Positions 55,643 to 64,000 of a DNA stretch of 64,000 nt are shown here, piece by piece. Where the stretch lies: assembly GCF_016093545.1 (NCBI RefSeq), contig NZ_JADKYX010000001.1:372001-436000 (forward strand), given 5' to 3'. The translations under genes were made by a program, and so were the position numbers. Source of the DNA: Massilia rhizosphaerae. GTDB lineage: Bacteria > Pseudomonadota > Gammaproteobacteria > Burkholderiales > Burkholderiaceae_D. Every line of letters starts with the position of its first letter. Position 1 is the first letter of the stretch. The notes below the pieces were generated by a model. It searched no databases. It was not told where the DNA came from and worked only from the letters and a program-made list of their open reading frames with translations.

Positions 55643-56911
55643 ATGTCTGACAAAAAATCCTCTAGCGGCGAAAAACTCCTGTACTGCTCGTTCTGCGGCA
55701 AGAGCCAGCACGAGGTCAAGAAGCTCATCGCGGGACCTTCGGTCTTCATCTGCGACGAGTGCATCGACTTGTGCAACGACATCATCCGCGATGAGACCTC
55801 GAACGTGGAATCGGTGGCGGGCGCCAAGTCCGACCTGCCGACGCCGCACGAGATCGCCGAACTGCTCGATCAATACGTCATCGGCCAGCAGACCGCGAAG
55901 CGCATCCTGTCGGTGGCGGTGTACAACCATTACAAGCGCCTGAAGCACCTGGGCAAGAAGGACGACGTTGAACTGGCCAAGAGCAATATCCTGCTCGTGG
56001 GTCCCACCGGTTCCGGCAAGACCTTGCTCGCGCAGACGCTGGCGCGCATGCTGAACGTCCCGTTCGTGATCGCCGACGCGACCACGTTGACGGAAGCCGG
56101 CTATGTCGGCGAGGACGTCGAGAACATCATCCAGAAGCTGCTGCAGAGCTGCAATTACGAAGTCGAGAAGGCCCAGCGCGGCATCGTCTACATCGACGAG
56201 ATCGACAAGATCTCGCGCAAGTCCGACAACCCGTCCATCACGCGCGACGTGTCGGGCGAGGGCGTCCAGCAGGCGCTGCTGAAGCTGATCGAAGGCACGA
56301 TGGCTTCCGTGCCGCCGCAGGGCGGCCGCAAACATCCGAACCAGGATTTCGTGCAGATCGACACCACGAACATCATGTTCATCTGCGGCGGCGCATTCGA
56401 CGGCCTGGACAAGATCATCCAGAACCGTTCCGAAAAGAGCGGCATCGGCTTCGCGGCCAGCGTCAAGAGCCAGACCCAGCGCTCCGTCAGCGACATCCTG
56501 CTGGAAGCGGAACCGGAAGACCTGATCAAATTCGGCCTCATTCCGGAACTTGTCGGCCGTCTGCCGGTCGTAGCTACGCTGAGCGAACTCACGGAAGAAG
56601 CCCTGATCCAGATCCTGGTCGAGCCGAAAAACGCCCTCATCAAGCAGTATTCGAAACTGCTGGACATGGAAGGCGCCGAATTGGAAATCCGCCCGGCGGC
56701 CCTGCACGCGATTGCCAAGAAGGCATTGGCGCGCAAGACCGGCGCGCGCGGCCTGCGTTCCATCCTGGAGCACGCTCTGCTCGACGTCATGTATGAATTG
56801 CCGAGCCAGCAAAATGTCGTGAAAGTCGTCATCGATGAAAATACGATCACGAATGGCGCCAAACCTTTGCTGATTTACAGTGAATCGCCGAAGGCAGCGG
56901 GCGAAAACTGA
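55643..56911 (+). CDS. clpX: ATP-dependent Clp protease unfoldase ClpX
   Basis: A 422-residue AAA+ unfoldase that feeds proteins to ClpP. The N-terminal zinc domain has CSFCGKS and CDECIDLC. Walker A is GPTGSGKT (K126), Walker [11 protein letters not shown], the pore loop GYVG, and the ClpP-binding loop lies in the IGF-containing stretch SGIGFAA. Confidence 0.97.
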   Translation: MSDKKSSSGEKLLYCSFCGKSQHEVKKLIAGPSVFICDECIDLCNDIIRDETSNVESVAGAKSDLPTPHEIAELLDQYVIGQQTAKRILSVAVYNHYKRLKHLGKKDDVELAKSNILLVGPTGSGKTLLAQTLARMLNVPFVIADATTLTEAGYVGEDVENIIQKLLQSCNYEVEKAQRGIVYIDEIDKISRKSDNPSITRDVSGEGVQQALLKLIEGTMASVPPQGGRKHPNQDFVQIDTTNIMFICGGAFDGLDKIIQNRSEKSGIGFAASVKSQTQRSVSDILLEAEPEDLIKFGLIPELVGRLPVVATLSELTEEALIQILVEPKNALIKQYSKLLDMEGAELEIRPAALHAIAKKALARKTGARGLRSILEHALLDVMYELPSQQNVVKVVIDENTITNGAKPLLIYSESPKAAGEN

Positions 56912-57000
56912 AAAATTTCCGGGCGCAAACACAACAAAGCTATTGAATCGCTGAGTTGAGGCGGTACAATCAATCTCAACAAAAGACGGCTTCAATCGAA

Positions 57001-57040
57001 AAGCCACTCGCGGCCGATGCTGTGAAGTGGCTTTTTTATT
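57001..57040 (+). terminator. Rho-independent terminator after clpX
   Basis: Arms AAGCCACT (57001-57008) and AGTGGCTT (57026-57033), with a GC-rich interior and a following TTTTTATTT run. It lies between clpX and lon. Confidence 0.75.
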
Positions 57041-57124
57041 TGAATCGGCCGCTTTTGTAGAAACGGCTAGTATTCGTATCAAGTTAAAGTTTTTTTACTT
57101 GTAGAAAATTTTTATTGGGCCGGT

Positions 57125-57152
57125 CTTGTGATTCGAAGGTGTGCTCCCACAT
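57125..57152 (+). promoter_or_regulatory. Possible heat-shock (sigma-32) promoter of lon
   Basis: CTTGTG (57125-57130) and CCCACAT (57146-57152) resemble the sigma-32 boxes CTTGAA and CCCCAT, with about 15 bases between. The start codon is 28 bases downstream. The match is partial. Confidence 0.3.
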
Positions 57153-57180
57153 CGTCAACACGCTTTCTATAAGGTATGCC

Positions 57181-59589
<2,409 letters not shown>

Positions 59590-59606
59590 GCCTGACGCGC
59601 ACCACG

Positions 59607-59634
59607 AAAACGGCACCTCGGGTGCCGTTTTTTA
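59607..59634 (+). terminator. Rho-independent terminator after lon
   Basis: Stem CGGCACC/GGTGCCG (59611-59627) with a three-base loop, preceded by AAAA and followed by a T run. Confidence 0.9.
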
Positions 59635-59732
59635 TTGCCGGCTATTGCTCGTGCGTTACTTGACACAACGCATTGTCGGCTTGTTTAATACGCCCTTGCG
59701 GTTTTTTTGCCGACGTACAACGAGGGAAGAAA

Positions 59733-60005
59733 GTGAACAAAACTGAACTGATCGAAGAAATCGCGAAGTCCGCGGACCTGACCAAAGCTTCTGCGGCGCG
59801 CGCCCTCGATGCCATGATCAATGCCGTGACGGCCACGTTGAAGAACAACGACAGCGTGACCCTGGTCGGCTTCGGCACCTTCACCGTCGGCGAGCGCGCC
59901 GCGCGCACGGGCCGCGATCCGCGCACGAAGGAAGCCATCAAGATCAAGGCGGCCAAGGTCCCGAAATTTAAGGCTGGTAAAGCATTGAAAGATGCAGTAA
60001 ACTAA
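59733..60005 (+). CDS. hupB: DNA-binding protein HU
   Basis: A 90-residue nucleoid protein that bends DNA as a dimer. It opens with (GTG) [11 protein letters not shown] and carries the GFGTF turn and the arm region [14 protein letters not shown] lies upstream of the GTG. Its place after lon matches many proteobacteria. Confidence 0.96.
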   Translation: MNKTELIEEIAKSADLTKASAARALDAMINAVTATLKNNDSVTLVGFGTFTVGERAARTGRDPRTKEAIKIKAAKVPKFKAGKALKDAVN

Positions 60006-60095
60006 TGCCTCCGCTGCGCTGACACGCAGCAGGAAGCATCTGGCGGCGGGCCTTTCGGCGAGCCTGTCCAGTTGACGCAGTACCCAGTATTTCGT

Positions 60096-60172
60096 GGAGC
60101 GGTAGTTCAGTTGGTTAGAATACCGGCCTGTCACGCCGGGGGTCGCGGGTTCGAGTCCCGTCCGCTCCGCCA
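60096..60172 (+). tRNA. tRNA-Asp (GUC), first copy
   Basis: A 77-nt cloverleaf with acceptor GGAGCGG/CCGCTCC, anticodon stem-loop CCGGCCTGTCACGCCGG giving GUC, T-loop TTCGAGT and an encoded CCA. Confidence 0.97.
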
Positions 60173-60225
60173 CGAATCGCCAGCCTTGTCGGCTTCGATT
60201 TCGAGGTTGCGAAATACACGAATTT

Positions 60226-60302
60226 GGAGCGGTAGTTCAGTTGGTTAGAATACCGGCCTGTCACGCCGGGGGTCGCGGGTTCGAGCCCCGTCCGCTCCGC
60301 CA
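60226..60302 (+). tRNA. tRNA-Asp (GUC), second copy
   Basis: Identical to the first copy except for one T-to-C change in the T-loop (TTCGAGC). The two genes are 53 bases apart and share no flanking sequence, so they are a tandem pair on one transcript. Confidence 0.97.
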
Positions 60303-60315
60303 GATATAGAAAAAC

Positions 60316-60343
60316 AGGCGAACCTCGGTTCGCCTTTTTTTTT
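60316..60343 (+). terminator. Rho-independent terminator after the tRNA-Asp pair
   Basis: Stem AGGCGAACC/GGTTCGCCT (60316-60335) with a minimal loop, followed by nine T residues. Confidence 0.92.
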
Positions 60344-60383
60344 AAGTTTTCGATAACGCATTTTCAACCTTGATTGGCTGACC

Positions 60384-62303
60384 ATGTTTGAATTTATCCG
60401 TACTCACCAGCGCCTGATGCAGTTCCTGCTGCTGTTGCTGATCGTGCCGTCGTTCGTGCTGGTGGGGGTGAGCAGCTACAACAATCGCGGCAGCGGCGGC
60501 AATGATGGCGTGGCGACCGTGGACGGGAAAGCGATTACCCAGCAGGAGTGGGAGGCCGCCCAGCGCCGCCAGCTCGACCAGGCCCGCCAGATGATGGGCG
60601 ACCGCTTCGACCAGAAGCTGTTCGATACGCCGGAAGCGAAGCAGGCCGTGCTCGACCAGCTCGTGGCCGAGCGCGCCATCAATGCCGAGATCGTGCGCAA
60701 CCACCTGACCGTGGGCGACGCCGCGCTGCAAAAGGCGATCCTCGACATCCAGGCGTTCCGCAAGGAAGACGGCTCGTTCGACATGGACCGCTACAAGGCC
60801 GCGCTTGCCGCCCAGGGCATGACGCCGGAGATGTTCGACGCCCGCATGCGCCACGACTTGGCGGTGCAGCAGCTCGTCGGCTCCGTCGAGCAGACCGCGT
60901 TCGCGCCGCGTACCGTCGCCAACCGCCTGTCGGACATCAACTCCGAGGAGCGCGAGGTCCAGGAAATGTTGTTCCCGGCGGCGAACTACGTGTCGCAGGT
61001 CAAGGTTACGGATGACATGATCAAGGCGTACTACGACAAGAACGCCGCCCAGTTCCAGGTGCCGGCGACGATCAAGGCCGAATACGTCGTCTTCGACCCG
61101 TCCGCCGTCGAAAAACAGGTCAACGTGACGGATGCCGAAGTCGCCGACGCGTACAACAAGAACAAGGCGCGCTTCACCACGCCGGAAAAGCGTACTGCCA
61201 GCCACATCCTGATCAATGTGAAGAAGGGTGCCTCGGCCGCCGAAGACGCCGCCGCGAAGGCCAAGGCGCAAGCCATCCTCGACGAAGTGCGCAAGAACCC
61301 GAACGACTTCGCCAAGATCGCCAAGGCGCAGTCGCAGGACCCGGGCTCGGCCGAGCTGGGCGGCGACCTGGGCGTCGTGCAGAAGGGCGTGTTCGTCAAG
61401 CCCGTCGAAGATGCGATCTATGGCCTGAAGGAAGGCGAAGTCAGCGGCCTCGTGCGCTCGGAATTCGGCTACCACATCATCAAGATCACCAAGGTCGTGC
61501 CGGAGAGCCAGAAGTCGCTGGAAGACGCCAAGCCGGAAATCGTCGCCGAGCTGAAGAAGGCCAAGATGTCGGCCAAGTATTCGGAACTGGCCGAGACGTT
61601 CACGAACACCGTGTACGAGCAGTCGGACAGCCTGAAGCCGGTGGCGGACAAGCTGGGCCTGACCATCCAGACCGCCGACGGCCTGACCCCGACGCCGAAC
61701 CCCGCGCTCGGTAATTCGCCGGTCAACAACCCGAAATTCCTGAAGGCGATCTTCTCCGACGACGCCGTGAAGAACAAGCACAACACGGAAGCCGTCGAAG
61801 TGGCGCCGAGTGTGCTGGTGTCCGGCCGCGTCGTGCAATACAAACCGGCGTCGAAGCGTCCGCTGGCCGACGTCGAAGCGCAGATCCGTCAGCGCGTCAC
61901 GCAGGAAGAGGCGGCCAAGCTGGCACGCCAGGCCGGCGAAGCGAAGCTGGCGGCCGTCAAGGCGTCGGGCGACGCGGCCGGCTTCGGCGAGGCGAAGACC
62001 GTCACGCGTACGAAGCAGCCGCCGATCAACGAGACGGCCGCCATCGCCGTGCTGAAGGCCGACGTGAGCAAGCTGCCGGCGTATGTGGGCGTCGACATCC
62101 CGGGCCAGGGCTATGGCATCTACCGCATCGTCAAGGTGGGCCAGCCGGCACAGCCGGACGTGGCGCGCCGCAAGCAGGAGGCGGAACAGATCGGCCGCGC
62201 CATCGGCAATGGCGAGACCTATGGCTTCGTCGAAGCGCTGAAGCACAAGGCGAAGGCCAAGATCAACGTCAAGGCGGCGGACCTGGGCGCCAGGTCCGAA
62301 TAA
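60384..62303 (+). CDS. ppiD: Periplasmic folding chaperone PpiD (SurA-N/parvulin)
   Basis: A 639-residue inner-membrane-anchored chaperone. A single helix at residues 12-30 anchors it. The SurA-like N-terminal domain follows (VDGKAITQQEWEAAQR). A parvulin domain lies at about 265-365 (ASHILINVKKG, SQDPGSAELGGDLG, VRSEFGYHIIKI). The C-terminal part is helical. It helps folding of exported proteins near the translocon. Its place after lon-hupB is conserved. Confidence 0.93.
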   Translation: MFEFIRTHQRLMQFLLLLLIVPSFVLVGVSSYNNRGSGGNDGVATVDGKAITQQEWEAAQRRQLDQARQMMGDRFDQKLFDTPEAKQAVLDQLVAERAINAEIVRNHLTVGDAALQKAILDIQAFRKEDGSFDMDRYKAALAAQGMTPEMFDARMRHDLAVQQLVGSVEQTAFAPRTVANRLSDINSEEREVQEMLFPAANYVSQVKVTDDMIKAYYDKNAAQFQVPATIKAEYVVFDPSAVEKQVNVTDAEVADAYNKNKARFTTPEKRTASHILINVKKGASAAEDAAAKAKAQAILDEVRKNPNDFAKIAKAQSQDPGSAELGGDLGVVQKGVFVKPVEDAIYGLKEGEVSGLVRSEFGYHIIKITKVVPESQKSLEDAKPEIVAELKKAKMSAKYSELAETFTNTVYEQSDSLKPVADKLGLTIQTADGLTPTPNPALGNSPVNNPKFLKAIFSDDAVKNKHNTEAVEVAPSVLVSGRVVQYKPASKRPLADVEAQIRQRVTQEEAAKLARQAGEAKLAAVKASGDAAGFGEAKTVTRTKQPPINETAAIAVLKADVSKLPAYVGVDIPGQGYGIYRIVKVGQPAQPDVARRKQEAEQIGRAIGNGETYGFVEALKHKAKAKINVKAADLGARSE

Positions 62304-62319
62304 GCCGACGCGTCACGAC

Positions 62320-62359
62320 AAAAAGCCCGGCCGCGCGAGCGGACCGGGCTTTTTGTTTG
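62320..62359 (+). terminator. Rho-independent terminator after ppiD
   Basis: Stem AGCCCGG (62324-62330) / CCGGGCT (62344-62350) flanked by AAAAA and TTTTTG, so it can also work in reverse. Confidence 0.88.
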
Positions 62360-62410
62360 GGCCGAGCGGCCGTTACAATCGCCCTTCGATCAATCACGTT
62401 TGGGGATGCC

Positions 62411-62842
62411 ATGGCCCTGGTCTGGACCGATGCGCTCGACACCGTCGACTGGAATGAACTTTCCGAGCTGTACCGCAAGGCGCCGCTGGGCGACAAACCG
62501 CCGGAGCGCCTCCGGACCGTGTTCTCGAACAGCATGTTCCGCCGCTTCGCGTACGAGGACGGGGTGCTGGTCGCCGCAGGCCGCGCGCTGGCCGACGGCT
62601 ACGACTGCTCGTATATCTGCGACGTCGCGATCCTGCCGAGCCACCAGGGGCGCGGTCTCGGCAACGACCTTATTGCGCAACTGGTCGAGCTGTCGCGCGG
62701 GCACGCGAAGATCATCCTGTACGCGGTGCCCGGCAAGGAAGGCTTTTATGCGCGCCACGGCTTCCGGCGCATGACGACGGCGATGGCCGTGTTCGCGGAC
62801 CCGGACAAGGCCGTGGCGCGCGGCTATCTTGAACCGTTTTGA
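62411..62842 (+). CDS. GNAT family N-acetyltransferase
   Basis: A 143-residue acetyltransferase domain with the acetyl-CoA pyrophosphate loop HQGRGLGND after the beta-bulge strand ICDVAILP, and the closing GFYARHGFRRM segment. The target is unknown. ATG at 62411 has GGGGA upstream. Repeat copy D starts two bases after its stop. Confidence 0.87.
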   Translation: MALVWTDALDTVDWNELSELYRKAPLGDKPPERLRTVFSNSMFRRFAYEDGVLVAAGRALADGYDCSYICDVAILPSHQGRGLGNDLIAQLVELSRGHAKIILYAVPGKEGFYARHGFRRMTTAMAVFADPDKAVARGYLEPF

Positions 62843-62843
62843 T

Positions 62844-62957
62844 AACCTATCTCGGTAGTCTCGAACTCGTAGGGTGGGCGGCCCCCGCCCACCAACCGTA
62901 TGCGCCGCAGTAACGCATGGTGGGCACAGGGGTGCCCACCCTACTGGAACAGGCTCT
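62844..62957. repeat. Palindromic repeat element, copy D
   Basis: Left flank AACCTATCTCGGTAG and right flank CTACTGGAACAGGCTCT match copy A. The core has GTAGGGTGGGCGG...CCGCCCACC and GGTGGGCACAGGGGTGCCCACCCTAC. It lies between the GNAT and mnmH genes, which converge. Its right end supplies two bases of the mnmH stop codon. Confidence 0.78.
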
Positions 62958-64000
62958 AAATGGCCGACGGCGCGTGCAGGCGCTGCGCGGCCGCGAGGAA
63001 GTCGTCCTTCGAGATGCCCGGCAGCGTCAGCACCTGCGCATCCGGATACTGCGCGAAGTTGCGGTCGATCGAGCGCAGGTAGGCGGGATCGTAATGCTCC
63101 ACGAGCAGCTGGTCCACCAGCTCCGGCATCCGCCCCGTGTTCGCGAGTTCGTGCCAGGCATCGATGCGCGCGCGGCCGTGCAGTTGCACGAGATGATCCA
63201 GCTGGGCGTTCAGCAGGGCCGGATCGGCGCAGAAGTGGTCGTAGTCTTCCATCAGCAGCTGCACGCGCAGCGGGCGCTCCAGCTGCAGCGCGATGCAGGG
63301 CGAGGCGCGCATGCGTTCCATGACCGCGTCCGGCACACGCAGGTTGCCCACCTTCTTGCTTTCCGATTCGACGAACACGGGCCGGGCCGGGTCGAAGCGC
63401 CGCAGCGTATCCCAGATGCGCGTCTCGAACATCTTCTGGCTCGGCTGCGGTTCGCCCGGCAAGTGGCCCAGCACGGAGCCGCGGTGCGCCGCGAGGCGTT
63501 CCAGGTCGAGCACCTGCGCGCCGACGGACGCCAGCGTCTCCAGCAGGCGGCTCTTGCCGCTGCCCGTCGTGCCGCAGACGACGCGGAACCCGAGCGGCGG
63601 CGGCGCGTCCAGCGCGGCCGCGACGTAGGCGCGATATGCCTTGTAGCCGCCGTCCAGCTGCACGACGGGCCAGCCGATCTTGGCGAAGATCAGCGCCATC
63701 GAGCCGCTGCGGTTGCCGCCGCGCCAGCAGTACACGAGGGGCTTCCAGTCCTTCGGTTTGTCGGCGAACAGCGTCTCGACGTAGTGCGCGATGTTGCGCG
63801 CGACGAGCGGGGCGCCGATCTTCTTGGCCTCGAACGCGCCCACCTGCTTGTAGGTCGTGCCGACGAGGATGCGCTGGGCGTCGTCCAGGGTGGGGCAATT
63901 GATGGCGCCCGGGATGCGGTCGAGCGCGAACTCGGACTCGCTGCGCGCGTCGATGATGGTGTCGAACTGGTCGAGCATGGGCAGGACGTCGTCGACGCCG
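62956..64000 (-). CDS. mnmH: tRNA 2-selenouridine synthase (5' end beyond the window)
   Basis: Replaces sulfur by selenium in 2-thiouridine at the wobble position of certain tRNAs, using selenophosphate. The N-terminal rhodanese domain has IIDARSESEF and the catalytic Cys in VYCWRGGNRSG. A P-loop GTTGSGKS follows, then DLERLAAHRGSVLG. The frame stays open to the right edge (VDDVLPMLDQF before the first internal Met at 63978), so the true start probably lies just outside. 340 residues are certain. A selenophosphate synthetase must be encoded elsewhere. Confidence 0.92.
   Translation of the reverse strand, partial: GVDDVLPMLDQFDTIIDARSESEFALDRIPGAINCPTLDDAQRILVGTTYKQVGAFEAKKIGAPLVARNIAHYVETLFADKPKDWKPLVYCWRGGNRSGSMALIFAKIGWPVVQLDGGYKAYRAYVAAALDAPPPLGFRVVCGTTGSGKSRLLETLASVGAQVLDLERLAAHRGSVLGHLPGEPQPSQKMFETRIWDTLRRFDPARPVFVESESKKVGNLRVPDAVMERMRASPCIALQLERPLRVQLLMEDYDHFCADPALLNAQLDHLVQLHGRARIDAWHELANTGRMPELVDQLLVEHYDPAYLRSIDRNFAQYPDAQVLTLPGISKDDFLAAAQRLHAPSAI

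Noticed and set aside
60096-60302. Near-identical direct repeat of 77 bases, first considered as a repeat array or attachment site
   Set aside because: Both units fold as tRNA-Asp with CCA ends; there is no integrase nearby and no further unit, so it is a tandem tRNA pair.

Overview
The window is high-GC chromosomal DNA from a betaproteobacterium. The best fit is the Oxalobacteraceae (Massilia/Duganella-like), an inference from the family-level look of the proteins, the tig-clpP-clpX-lon-hupB-tRNA-ppiD order, hpnCDE and the thrC-moeA-moaD order. No integrase, transposase, CRISPR array or phage gene was seen.

Layout. 0-2.1 kb: the 5' part of a TPR-containing Ser/Thr kinase that runs off the left edge. 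2.5-12.2 kb: a small secreted acidic protein, an AI-2E-type permease, an FAD/Rieske oxidoreductase, a 1357-aa multi-PAS/GAF hybrid histidine kinase, a LysE exporter and a metallophosphoesterase. 12.5-22.3 kb: an amino-acid permease followed by a cyanophycin (beta-Asp-Arg polymer) locus. On the plus strand lie a haem-oxygenase-like diiron ('iron-containing redox') protein and a cyanophycin synthetase paralogue whose ATP-grasp domain is gutted. Converging on it is a translationally coupled minus-strand operon, iaaA-cphB-cphA (isoaspartyl dipeptidase, cyanophycinase, full-length synthetase). Synthesis, depolymerisation and dipeptide hydrolysis therefore sit in one place. 22.3-24.4 kb: cytochrome oxidase subunit I with a DUF2244 protein. 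24.7-26.6 kb: a YegD-type Hsp70 and a DEDDh exonuclease. 26.6-28.5 kb: an AT-richer patch with poorly recognised genes. 28.5-30 kb: a Sel1-repeat protein.

30.3-34.7 kb: an XRE-cupin regulator diverging from kbl-tdh-sdaA (threonine to glycine plus acetyl-CoA, serine to pyruvate), with three spaced dyads between them. 34.9-37.9 kb: thrC-moeA-moaD. 37.9-45.5 kb: a TRAP solute-binding protein, an M28 peptidase, an autoregulated membrane protein/HTH/hydrolase operon, a flavoprotein, and a small peptide-DUF1700-DUF2807 operon. 45.7-48.7 kb: hpnCDE (squalene from farnesyl diphosphate). 48.8-53.1 kb: an RND efflux pump. 53.3-62.3 kb: tRNA-Leu, then the protein-quality-control block tig, clpP, clpX, lon, hupB, two tRNA-Asp genes and ppiD. 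62.4-64 kb: a GNAT acetyltransferase and tRNA 2-selenouridine synthase mnmH, cut by the right edge.

Four copies of a palindromic intergenic repeat (GTAGGGTGGGC...GCCCACCCTAC type) are scattered through the window; one supplies the C-terminus of the RND permease. The most unusual content is the cyanophycin locus: a second synthetase that keeps its Mur-ligase half but lost the ATP-grasp core, paired with a putative diiron oxidase.
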